34,849 nucleotides of DNA from Candidatus Bathyarchaeota archaeon (GTDB lineage: Archaea; Thermoproteota; CALKCG01; B24; DRYS01), in assembly GCA_025058595.1 (NCBI GenBank), contig JANXEK010000016.1, positions 1 to 34,849 of the forward strand, read 5' to 3'. Within the stretch, counting starts at the first letter, position 1. Each line of letters opens with the position of its first letter. The translations under genes and the position numbers were made by a program. The notes under the pieces are model-generated. The model was not told the DNA's origin. It ran no database searches and saw only the letters and a program-made list of their open reading frames with translations. Of the stretch, positions 26,126 through 33,335 are shown in pieces.

Positions 26126-26518
26126 ATGGTGATGGTTGATCCTCTATCGAACGCTATGGCTACGATAGATAACGCTGAGAGGAGGAAGAAGAAGGAGTGT
26201 ATAATAGTGCCCGCATCGAAGCTGATAGGAGAGGTTCTACGTATAATGCAGAAGTATGGGTATATCGGTGAATTCGAATATATAGATGACGGGTATAACG
26301 GTAAGTTTAGGGTTCAGCTACTCGGACGTATAAATAAGTGTAAAGCTATCAGGCCACGGTTCTCTGTGAGGAACGATGAGATTCTCGATTACGCCCATAA
26401 ATACCTGCCTTCACGTGATCTAGGTATACTCATACTTACCACGTCTAAAGGTGTGATGACACATAGAGAAGCTTTAGCTTCAGGTATAGGAGGTAAGCTG
26501 CTAGCTTTCGTATACTAG
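26126..26518 (+). CDS. rps8: 30S ribosomal protein uS8
   Basis: The 130-residue protein matches archaeal uS8: DPLSNAMATIDNAERRKKKECIIVPASK, LRIMQKYGYIGEFEYIDDG, and the C-terminal LGILILTTSKGVMTHREA. It binds the central domain of 16S rRNA. ATG 26126; a second in-frame ATG two codons later is possible. Confidence 0.97.
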   Translation: MVMVDPLSNAMATIDNAERRKKKECIIVPASKLIGEVLRIMQKYGYIGEFEYIDDGYNGKFRVQLLGRINKCKAIRPRFSVRNDEILDYAHKYLPSRDLGILILTTSKGVMTHREALASGIGGKLLAFVY

Positions 26519-26532
26519 GAGAGGGGGTTTAT

Positions 26533-27093
26533 ATGACAGTATCTCAAGCTGTGGAGAGGAGGATCGTCGAGATACCATCGAATGTAGATGTAGAGATAGA
26601 GGGGTTTAAGGTTAGTGTGAAAGGTCCTCTAGGTAGTATAGTCAAGGATTTCTCCCATATACTTCACGGTAATATATCGATAAGGAGGGAGGGGGATGCT
26701 ATACTCATCGAAGCCTATGGTAAGATTAAACGTCCGATTAAAGCTATGTTAGGTACGCTAAGAGCGCATATAGAGAATATGATCTTAGGGGTGACTAAAG
26801 GTTTCACCTACCGGCTTAAGATAATCTACTCGCATTTCCCTATCTCGGTGAGGATTAAAGATAGAGTTGTCTACATAGAGAATTTCATAGGCGAACGTAC
26901 CCCTAGGACGGCTAGGATCGTAGGTGATGTTGAGGTGACGGTGGATAAGGAGGATTTGATAGTTAAGGGATTGGATATAGAAGCCGTAGCTCAAACCGCC
27001 GCTAATATAGAGCAGGCTACTAAGGTTAGGAGGAAGGATCCCAGAGTCTTCCTCGATGGTATCTACGTGTATTCTAGGGAGGTAGGTATGTGA
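26533..27093 (+). CDS. rpl6: 50S ribosomal protein uL6
   Basis: The 186-residue protein has two related alpha-beta domains; VEIEGFKVSVKGPLGSIVKDF opens the first and YSHFPISVRIKDRVVYIENFIGER the second. The C-terminus RRKDPRVFLDGIYVYSRE is the archaeal ending. It binds near the sarcin-ricin loop. It overlaps eL32 by 4 nt. Confidence 0.97.
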   Translation: MTVSQAVERRIVEIPSNVDVEIEGFKVSVKGPLGSIVKDFSHILHGNISIRREGDAILIEAYGKIKRPIKAMLGTLRAHIENMILGVTKGFTYRLKIIYSHFPISVRIKDRVVYIENFIGERTPRTARIVGDVEVTVDKEDLIVKGLDIEAVAQTAANIEQATKVRRKDPRVFLDGIYVYSREVGM

Positions 27094-27539
27094 TGGGTGA
27101 AGAAGCTCAGCAGGTCAAGAGGCCATCCATATCTAAGCCTAAGCTTTCAGATAGAGAGCGGCATCTACTTAGATTGAGGATGGAGCGGGATGTGGAATTT
27201 GTCAGACAGGAGAGTTGGAGGTATGTACGCGTTAAGGATAGATGGAGGAAGCCTAGAGGTGTTTCCAGTAAGATGAGACGCCGTATGAGCGGGTGGCCTA
27301 GGGTAGTATCTGTAGGATACGGTGCACCTAGAGCTGTTAGGGGGCTTCACCCTTCAGGTTTCAGAGAGGTTCTAGTATACAACGAGAAGAGTCTAGAGGG
27401 ATTGAACCCGGAGAGAGATGCTATCCGTATAGCTCATACCGTAGGTATGAGGAGGAGGAGGGTTATACTCGATAAGGCGAAGCAGCTTGGGTTGAAGGTT
27501 TTAAACCCCGGTATCATAGCGGAGGTGGAGGCTAGGTGA
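27090..27539 (+). CDS. rpl32e: 50S ribosomal protein eL32
   Basis: The 149-residue protein matches eL32: FVRQESWRYVRVKDRWRKPRG, MRRRMSGWPRVVSVGYGAPR, and GLHPSGFREVLVYN. It begins at GTG 27090 or ATG 27093, overlapping uL6, and runs into eL19 by 4 nt. Absent from bacteria. Confidence 0.97.
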   Translation: MMGEEAQQVKRPSISKPKLSDRERHLLRLRMERDVEFVRQESWRYVRVKDRWRKPRGVSSKMRRRMSGWPRVVSVGYGAPRAVRGLHPSGFREVLVYNEKSLEGLNPERDAIRIAHTVGMRRRRVILDKAKQLGLKVLNPGIIAEVEAR

Positions 27540-27970
27540 AGACGGATGTTCAACGTCGTATAGCCGCATCTCTTCTCGGAGTGGGCTATCATAGGGTATG
27601 GATAGATCCTGAGAAAACGGAGGATGTGCAATCAGCTATAACTAGAGGCGATATAAGGGCTTTAGTGAAGGATGGAGTTATAAGGGTTAAACCGGCTAGG
27701 GGTACGAGTAGATCGAGGGTTGAGAAGCGTAGAAGGGGGGTCGGGAGTGTTAAAGGTAGCCTCAAATCTAGGATGGATGAGGGGCAGATGTGGGTTGCGC
27801 GTATAAGAGCTCTTAGAAGGGAGTTGAGGATGCTTAAAGAACGGCGTATAATAACTAGGTCGACCTATAGGTATCTATATCGTTTAGCTAAGGGTGGTGT
27901 ATTTCGCTCTGTCAGGGATCTCAGAAACTATATACACAGTCATGGGTTAGCTAGGAGGCTACCTGTATGA
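27536..27970 (+). CDS. rpl19e: 50S ribosomal protein eL19
   Basis: The 144-residue protein starts at GTG with KTDVQRRIAASLLGVGYHRVWIDPEKTED and has GTSRSRVEKRRRGVGSVKGS and the helical C-terminus typical of eL19, which bridges the subunits in archaea and eukaryotes. It overlaps both neighbours by 4 nt, showing tight translational coupling. Confidence 0.97.
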   Translation: MKTDVQRRIAASLLGVGYHRVWIDPEKTEDVQSAITRGDIRALVKDGVIRVKPARGTSRSRVEKRRRGVGSVKGSLKSRMDEGQMWVARIRALRRELRMLKERRIITRSTYRYLYRLAKGGVFRSVRDLRNYIHSHGLARRLPV

Positions 27971-28560
27971 GGAGGGGTAAATACATCCTCCCGCTTAAAC
28001 GTATAAGGCTCGGCTTAACAGATTATAGGCGTAGGAGGAAGCTTATACTCTCAGGTCTACCTAGATTCACCGTGAGATTCTCGAATAGGTATATACTTAT
28101 TCAGGTGATAGAAGCTAGGCTTGGAGGAGATCACACTATCTCCTCGTTCTATTCGAGAGAGTTATCGACGAAGTATGGATGGAAAGCTTCATGTATAAAT
28201 ACACCTGCATCCTATCTATCAGGTTTAGCCGCTGGATTTAGATCGTTAAAAGCCGGGGTGGATAGAGCTATACTGGATGTTAAAAGGTTTGGTAGAGGTT
28301 TCAGATATTCGGCTATACTTAAAGGAGCGGTCGATGCCGGTATGGATATACCGCATGGCGAGGATATATTCCCGAATGAATCTAGGATTAGAGGGGAGCA
28401 TATCGCTAGCTATGCAGCTCTACTAGAGAAAACAGATCCAGAGGCATATCGTAGAAGATTCAGCCTATACCTAGCTAAAGGTTTAGATCCTAAAGATTTA
28501 CCTAAACATTTCGATGAAGTATACAGGGCGATAATAGAGTCCTTCGAGAAGGGGGTGTAG
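27967..28560 (+). CDS. rpl18: 50S ribosomal protein uL18
   Basis: The 197-residue protein binds 5S rRNA. Conserved parts are TDYRRRRKLILSGLPRFTVRFSNRYILIQ, YLSGLAAGFRSLKAGVDRAILD and GAVDAGMDIPHGEDIFPNE. Archaeal length. ATG 27967. Confidence 0.97.
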   Translation: MRRGKYILPLKRIRLGLTDYRRRRKLILSGLPRFTVRFSNRYILIQVIEARLGGDHTISSFYSRELSTKYGWKASCINTPASYLSGLAAGFRSLKAGVDRAILDVKRFGRGFRYSAILKGAVDAGMDIPHGEDIFPNESRIRGEHIASYAALLEKTDPEAYRRRFSLYLAKGLDPKDLPKHFDEVYRAIIESFEKGV

Positions 28561-28588
28561 AGCTATAGCGTTAGATACGAGCGGATGG

Positions 28589-29188
28589 ATGCCTAGGACC
28601 CAGCTCGGGGAGATGGTTAAGAAGGGGTTAGTGACGAGTTTAGATGAGATATTCGCTAGAGGGTATAGGATAATGGAGCCTGAGATAGTCGATACACTAC
28701 TACCGGATATCCAGTATGAGATAATATACACGACTATAGTTCAGAAGCAGACGGATGCAGGTGAGAAATCGCGTTTCAAAGCTATAGTAGCCATAGGTAG
28801 CGGTGACGGTTATGTAGGTGTAGGATCTGGTAAAGCAGCTCAATGGCGTATAGCCGTGGAGAAAGCTCTCAAGGAAGCTAAACTCAATATAACGCCTATA
28901 AGACGTGGATGCGGATCTTGGGAGTGTAGTTGCGATCAACCCCACTCGATACCGTTCAGAGTGGTAGGTAAATGTGGTAGTGTTAGATTTGAGGTGCTAC
29001 CAGGACCTAGAGGTTTAGGGCTTGTAGCTAACGATACATCGAAGATTCTACTTAGATTAGCCGGGATAAAGGATTGCTGGACGAGGAGTAGAGGATCTAC
29101 GAGGACTACTCAATCCCTAATCTATGCTACCTTCGATGCATTAGCGAGTACCTACCGCATAGTTACTCCGAGCGATTGGGTGAGGTGA
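28589..29188 (+). CDS. rps5: 30S ribosomal protein uS5 (N-terminus uncertain)
   Basis: The 199-residue product from ATG 28589 begins MPRTQLGEMVKKGL and has VVQKQTDAGEKSRFKAIVAIG, GYVGVGSGKAAQW and IRRGCGSWECSCDQPHSIPF, all typical of archaeal uS5. The family has the pattern W-x-P-R-T preceded by 10 or more residues; in this frame a Trp codon sits directly before the ATG, yet no ATG, GTG or TTG lies between it and the next upstream stop. The true start may be non-standard or upstream of a hidden intron. Confidence 0.92.
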   Translation: MPRTQLGEMVKKGLVTSLDEIFARGYRIMEPEIVDTLLPDIQYEIIYTTIVQKQTDAGEKSRFKAIVAIGSGDGYVGVGSGKAAQWRIAVEKALKEAKLNITPIRRGCGSWECSCDQPHSIPFRVVGKCGSVRFEVLPGPRGLGLVANDTSKILLRLAGIKDCWTRSRGSTRTTQSLIYATFDALASTYRIVTPSDWVR

Positions 29189-29200
29189 TCTATCGAAGCT

Positions 29201-29659
29201 ATGATAGCAGTGGTAAGGGTGAGAGGTACGGTTAACGTTAGGAGGGATGTAGAGGAGACTCTTAGAAGGCTTAGACTTACCAAGCCTAACCACTGTATAG
29301 TCCTACCGGAGACGGATGCATACCTAGGGATGGTAAATAAAGTTAAGGATTGGGTTGCATACGGTGAGATAGATCTAGAGACACTTAAACTCCTACTCAA
29401 AGAGAGAGGGAAGGTTATCGGAGGTAAACCTCTAACAGATGAAATCTGTAGAAAGATAGGTTTCGACGATATAGACGATCTCGCCGAAGCCCTATACTCT
29501 GGACAGGTAGGCTTCAGCGATCTAGGAATAGTTAAACCTGTGTTCAGATTGCATCCACCATCGAAAGGATACCATAGAAATGTTAAGAAGCATTATCCTG
29601 AGGGCTCCCTAGGATATTGGGGGAGAGATATACGGAAGCTTATCGAACGTATGGTTTAA
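29201..29659 (+). CDS. rpl30: 50S ribosomal protein uL30
   Basis: The 152-residue archaeal-length uL30 has IAVVRVRGTVNVRRDVEETLRRLRL, YLGMVNKVKDWVAYGEID and the C-terminal extension FRLHPPSKGYHRNVKKHYPEGSLGYWG. ATG 29201, 12 nt after uS5. It ends the uS3-led run; a 189-nt gap follows. Confidence 0.97.
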   Translation: MIAVVRVRGTVNVRRDVEETLRRLRLTKPNHCIVLPETDAYLGMVNKVKDWVAYGEIDLETLKLLLKERGKVIGGKPLTDEICRKIGFDDIDDLAEALYSGQVGFSDLGIVKPVFRLHPPSKGYHRNVKKHYPEGSLGYWGRDIRKLIERMV

Positions 29660-29817
29660 ACATACCATGACGGAGTATGGGCTCCTAACATCTCTCGAAC
29701 TAAACTATGCGAAGGGGCTATCGGGATAAAACAACTTCACCCTGATACTCTTTACGTCGACTCCCTACGTAGGGATCCATATACCTTCTATCTCCGAAAG
29801 AAACTTTTTTAGACGCT

Positions 29818-29826
29818 CTTTTAAAG
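29818..29826 (+). promoter_or_regulatory. Putative promoter of the uL15-secY-emc3 transcript
   Basis: CTTTTAAAG is centred about 27 nt upstream of the uL15 ATG (29849), which would give a leaderless mRNA. A run of six T residues just upstream (29805-29810) could end the preceding transcript. Confidence 0.5.
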
Positions 29827-29848
29827 GTCTAAGGGTAGTAGATTAGAT

Positions 29849-30277
29849 ATGGCTAGAAGGTATAGGAAATCTAGGTGGATGAGAGGGTCTAGGACTCATG
29901 GATGGGGTGTTAGCGGTCAGCATAGGGGTAAAGGTTCGCGTGGAGGTTACGGTATGGCTGGGGGCCATAAACATAAGTGGACATGGATAGTTAAGTATGC
30001 ACCGGATCATTTCGGTAAGAGGGGGTTCAAACCACCGTCTACCGTCGAAGATGTATGTATAAATGTAGGAGAGATTGAGGACTTAGCTACGAAGCTTAGG
30101 ATAGACGAGAATGGTACGATAAACCTTGAATCTATGGGTTACACTAAACTTTTAGGTAGAGGCTCGATTAGCAAACCGTTTAACATCATAGTTAGGAAAG
30201 CTTCTAGGAATGCCGTAGAGAAGGTTAAATCTATAGGAGGGAATGTAACTATCTTAAGTAAGGAGAGTAACCTATAG
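29849..30277 (+). CDS. rpl15: 50S ribosomal protein uL15
   Basis: The 142-residue protein begins with the Gly/Arg-rich tail SRTHGWGVSGQHRGKGSRGG and GMAGGHKHKWTWIVKYAPDHFGKRGF, and has the conserved end in ISKPFNIIVRKASRNAVEKV. ATG, promoter very close. It precedes secY by 13 nt, the standard archaeal pairing. Confidence 0.97.
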   Translation: MARRYRKSRWMRGSRTHGWGVSGQHRGKGSRGGYGMAGGHKHKWTWIVKYAPDHFGKRGFKPPSTVEDVCINVGEIEDLATKLRIDENGTINLESMGYTKLLGRGSISKPFNIIVRKASRNAVEKVKSIGGNVTILSKESNL

Positions 30278-30290
30278 GTGTCAGCAGGGT

Positions 30291-31709
30291 TTGGCCGGCC
30301 GATTCCTATCGCTATTCGAACCTATGAAATCTATCCTACCAGAGGTTCAAGCCCCAGTGCGTAAACCATCCTTCAGCGAGCGGATACTATGGACTGCGTT
30401 CGCTCTGATAGTATATCTAGTTATGAGTGAGATCCCGCTGTACCATGTAACTAGGGGGGCTGATATATACTTTGCATATCGTGTTATCTTCGCTTCACGT
30501 AGAGGAACCCTTATGGAGCTAGGTATAGGCCCGATAGTCACGGCTGGGCTAATTCTGCAGATACTTATAGGCGGCGGGTTGATAGAGGCTGATCTAAGCG
30601 ATCCTAAAGATAGAGCGTTATTCACTGTAGCTAGTAAGTTTCTATCGATCCTACTATCGGTATTCCAGATATCGTTATTTCTATTCACCGGAGTGTGGGG
30701 GTATCTAACGATGGTAGAGAGCACCGTGGTATTCCTACAACTGTTAGCAGCATCGTTAATCATAATACTCCTAGACGAGATGGTACAGAAAGGATGGGGG
30801 TTCGGTAGCGGTATAAGCATCTTCATCGCCGGAGGCGTTATCCAAGAGATACTGTGGCAGAGTTTCGCTCCTGTACCAGCACCAGATGGCGCGCTATATG
30901 GAGCTATACCGGCTTTCATACAAGGTATAGCTTCCGGGGATCCGTTATCAAGATTCTTAAGGGGGCATGGGTATCCAGATATGGTTGGATTCACCTCCAC
31001 TATACTCCTTCTACTAGCGTTGATCTATCTCCAAGGTGTACGGGTTAATATACCGATATCTTTCGCTAGATATAGAGGCTATAGAGGCAGCTACCCTATA
31101 CAGCTACTATACCTTTCGAGTATACCCGTCATATTCGCTTCAGCTCTATTCAGTAACATATACGTAGGTGCTCAGATCCTATGGTCTAACATGAATAGGG
31201 GTAACGATAATCCTTGGCTTAACTGGATCGGGATGTTCACTACGGAGGAGGGTGGGATTATACCTGTAGGTCCATCTTTAGCCTACTATCTGACACCTCC
31301 TAGAAGTATTACAGGGGTTATCGAAGATCCAGTCAGAGCTATAGTATACATAGCTTTGATAGCATCCTTCTGCGTAATCTTCAGCTGGACTTGGCTTACG
31401 ATAGGAGGTATAGGTCCTTCAGATGTAGCCCGTCAGCTTGTGGATGCAGGTGTTCAGATACCCGGGTATAGGATGACGGAGAAGACTATATACTCCATCC
31501 TTAACAGGTATATACCTGTAGTAGGGTTATTCGGAGGCTTCCTAATAGGGTTGATAGCAGGCTTAGCCGATCTGATAAACGTATTCGGTTCAGGTATAGG
31601 TATACTCCTAACTATAGGTATAATCTACAATTACTACCAGATACTGCTACGCGAACGTATACTCGAGATCTATCCAGGGTTGGAGCGTATAATAGGGGGT
31701 AAAGGATAG
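30291..31709 (+). CDS. secY: Protein translocase subunit SecY
   Basis: The 472-residue membrane protein has ten hydrophobic segments. FLSLFEPMKSILPEVQAPVRKPSFSERILWT is the cytoplasmic N-terminal helix and first TM entry, GIGPIVTAGLILQILIGGG holds the plug-adjacent TM2, and GGVIQEILWQ and GLIAGLADLINVFGSGIGILL are conserved. It forms the Sec channel with SecE and Sbh. TTG 30291 is preferred since the ATG at 30324 would delete part of the N-terminal helix. Confidence 0.97.
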   Translation: MAGRFLSLFEPMKSILPEVQAPVRKPSFSERILWTAFALIVYLVMSEIPLYHVTRGADIYFAYRVIFASRRGTLMELGIGPIVTAGLILQILIGGGLIEADLSDPKDRALFTVASKFLSILLSVFQISLFLFTGVWGYLTMVESTVVFLQLLAASLIIILLDEMVQKGWGFGSGISIFIAGGVIQEILWQSFAPVPAPDGALYGAIPAFIQGIASGDPLSRFLRGHGYPDMVGFTSTILLLLALIYLQGVRVNIPISFARYRGYRGSYPIQLLYLSSIPVIFASALFSNIYVGAQILWSNMNRGNDNPWLNWIGMFTTEEGGIIPVGPSLAYYLTPPRSITGVIEDPVRAIVYIALIASFCVIFSWTWLTIGGIGPSDVARQLVDAGVQIPGYRMTEKTIYSILNRYIPVVGLFGGFLIGLIAGLADLINVFGSGIGILLTIGIIYNYYQILLRERILEIYPGLERIIGGKG

Positions 31710-31710
31710 T

Positions 31711-32235
31711 ATGGATATACTAAGCTATATATGGAATGCTATAGTAGGATTCTTCGGCCAGTTTACATATGATATGAGGGTTGCATGTATATTCACAGCC
31801 GTATCGGCTTTCCTAATAGTATCTGTATCTGTAGGATTATCTAGGATATTCGTAGACGTCAAGCTTCAGAGGGAATACATGACTCTGCTCTCAGAGTATA
31901 GATCGCTTCTAAACGAAGCTAAACGTACAGGTGATCCGAAGATACTATCGAAGGTGAAGAAGAGGAAGGCTATGGTGGAGCGTATGGGGTCTAAGGTATC
32001 TATACAGAATATGAAGATGATGGCGATATCGATGACAGTGTTCTTCCTAATGTTCAATATACTTATGTCCGCATTCCAGGGTAGACCTGCAGCGGTAGTC
32101 ATACTATATTCGCACGGTGAAGCTGCCATGCTACCATTCTATATATGGTATACGATCTGCAGCTTTACAGCCGGTAGAATCCTATTCAAACTACTCGGAT
32201 TAGAAGCTTCAGGGCAGCCTCGCAGCTCCACCTGA
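31711..32235 (+). CDS. EMC3/TMCO1/YidC-like membrane insertase (DUF106)
   Basis: The 174-residue protein has three TM segments: about residues 20-47, 103-125 and 140-163. A charged coiled-coil loop (LQREYMTLLSEYRSLLNEAKRTGDP ... MVERMG) sits between the first two. This is the archaeal Oxa1-superfamily layout that helps insert membrane proteins. It starts 1 nt after the secY stop. The adenylate kinase gene often found between secY and this gene is absent. Confidence 0.9.
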   Translation: MDILSYIWNAIVGFFGQFTYDMRVACIFTAVSAFLIVSVSVGLSRIFVDVKLQREYMTLLSEYRSLLNEAKRTGDPKILSKVKKRKAMVERMGSKVSIQNMKMMAISMTVFFLMFNILMSAFQGRPAAVVILYSHGEAAMLPFYIWYTICSFTAGRILFKLLGLEASGQPRSST

Positions 32236-32284
32236 AACCTTTAAGTCTATCCTCTTAGATTCTCCATGGATTTAGGTGTAGGGT

Positions 32285-32464
32285 ATGGGTAAACCTAGAT
32301 GCGCCGTCTGCAGTGGAATCATGCATGGAGTAGATCATAGGATGGATACTAGATCTTCACGTAGACCTGAGAGACCCTACGGAGGATGTATATGTCATAG
32401 ATGTCTTGACAAGGGGGTTAGAGAAGCTGTTAGGAGGTGGGCATTGAAGGTTTGGTCGTCATAA
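32285..32464 (+). CDS. rpl34e: 50S ribosomal protein eL34, N-terminally short
   Basis: This 59-residue protein, too short for a standard ORF list, has the eL34 zinc-ribbon core: CAVCSGIMHGV, then RRPERPYGGCICHRCLDKGVREAVR. Archaeal eL34 is usually about 85-90 residues with a basic N-terminal part (RSRSLRR...TPGGR). Here that part is missing and there is no room for it: a promoter-like CTTTAAGT (32249-32256) and stops precede the ATG. It overlaps cmk by 28 nt. Confidence 0.85.
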   Translation: MGKPRCAVCSGIMHGVDHRMDTRSSRRPERPYGGCICHRCLDKGVREAVRRWALKVWSS

Positions 32465-33006
32465 CTGTAAGCGGGCTTCATGGATCGGGTAGATCTACCC
32501 AAGCCAGACTACTAGCTGAAACGTTCAATCTTAGATATGTTTCTGCAGGTCAATTATTCAGGAGTATAGCTAGAGAGAGGGGGGTAGCCGTGCATACGTT
32601 AAGCTCGCAGCTAATGTCCGATCCGACGATAGATTATATGATAGATGAGAGGACTAAGCGTGAAGCGGTGAAGGGTGATGTAGTGATAGAAGGTGATCTA
32701 TCCGGTTTTATGGCTGGTAGTTTAGCCGATGTTAGGATATTCTTGAAGGCATCTGACGAAGCTAGGTTTAAACGTATAGCGAAGCGTGAAGGATGTAGCA
32801 TCGAGGAGGCAGCGAGGATCACATCTGAGAGGGAGGATAGGGATCGGAAGAGGTTTAAGATCTTCTACGGTGTAGATCCTTTCGACCCATCGCTATACCA
32901 TATAGTTCTAGATACGAGTATGTTAACGGTGGAATCCACGTTTAGGATTCTCAGAGTATGCGTAGAGGAGTATATCCGATGTAAGGGTAGCCGGGGAAAT
33001 ACTTAA
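32437..33006 (+). CDS. cmk: Cytidylate kinase (archaeal type)
   Basis: The 189-residue P-loop kinase has VSGLHGSGRSTQARLLAE, YVSAGQLFRSIARERGV, VIEGDLSGFMA and SEREDRDRKRFKIFYGVD, the AAA-like NMP-kinase lid region. It phosphorylates CMP/dCMP. GTG 32437 lies inside eL34 directly behind AGGAGG; TTG 32452 is an alternative start giving VVITVSG near the N-terminus, closer to homologs. Confidence 0.92.
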   Translation: MGIEGLVVITVSGLHGSGRSTQARLLAETFNLRYVSAGQLFRSIARERGVAVHTLSSQLMSDPTIDYMIDERTKREAVKGDVVIEGDLSGFMAGSLADVRIFLKASDEARFKRIAKREGCSIEEAARITSEREDRDRKRFKIFYGVDPFDPSLYHIVLDTSMLTVESTFRILRVCVEEYIRCKGSRGNT

Positions 33007-33047
33007 AAATAGGCGAGTTGAATCCCTAGCCTTTGAGGGTATACTCG

Positions 33048-33332
33048 ATGATAGAAGTAGGTAGAGTCTGCGTTAAAACTAGAGGTAGGGAAGCCGGACT
33101 TAAATGCGTGATCGTAGATGTGATAGACGATAACTTCGTACTGATCACAGGACCTAAGAGCGTTACAGGTGTAAGGAGACGTAGGGTTAACGTGAAGCAT
33201 CTAGAACCTACACTTTACAAGCTTGAGATAGAGAAGGGTGGTAGCGACGAGAGCGTCGCTGAAGCATGGAAGAAATCTGGTTTACCAGAAGAATTCTATA
33301 AACCGGTTAAGCCTGTATTGAAGCCTATCTAG
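33048..33332 (+). CDS. rpl14e: 50S ribosomal protein eL14
   Basis: The 94-residue protein from ATG 33048 begins IEVGRVCVKTRGREAGLKCVIVDVIDDN and has VTGVRRRRVNVKHLEPT, the eL14 SH3-like core, with a short charged tail. A TTG at 33033 in the same frame adds five unlikely residues. Its stop is 3 nt before the GTG proposed as the cbf5 start. Confidence 0.95.
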   Translation: MIEVGRVCVKTRGREAGLKCVIVDVIDDNFVLITGPKSVTGVRRRRVNVKHLEPTLYKLEIEKGGSDESVAEAWKKSGLPEEFYKPVKPVLKPI

Positions 33333-33335
33333 GGG

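Noticed and set aside
29660-29848. C/D box guide RNA in the uL30-uL15 gap
   Set aside because: ATGACGG and CTGA-like strings occur, but the C/D and C'/D' arrangement is not convincing.
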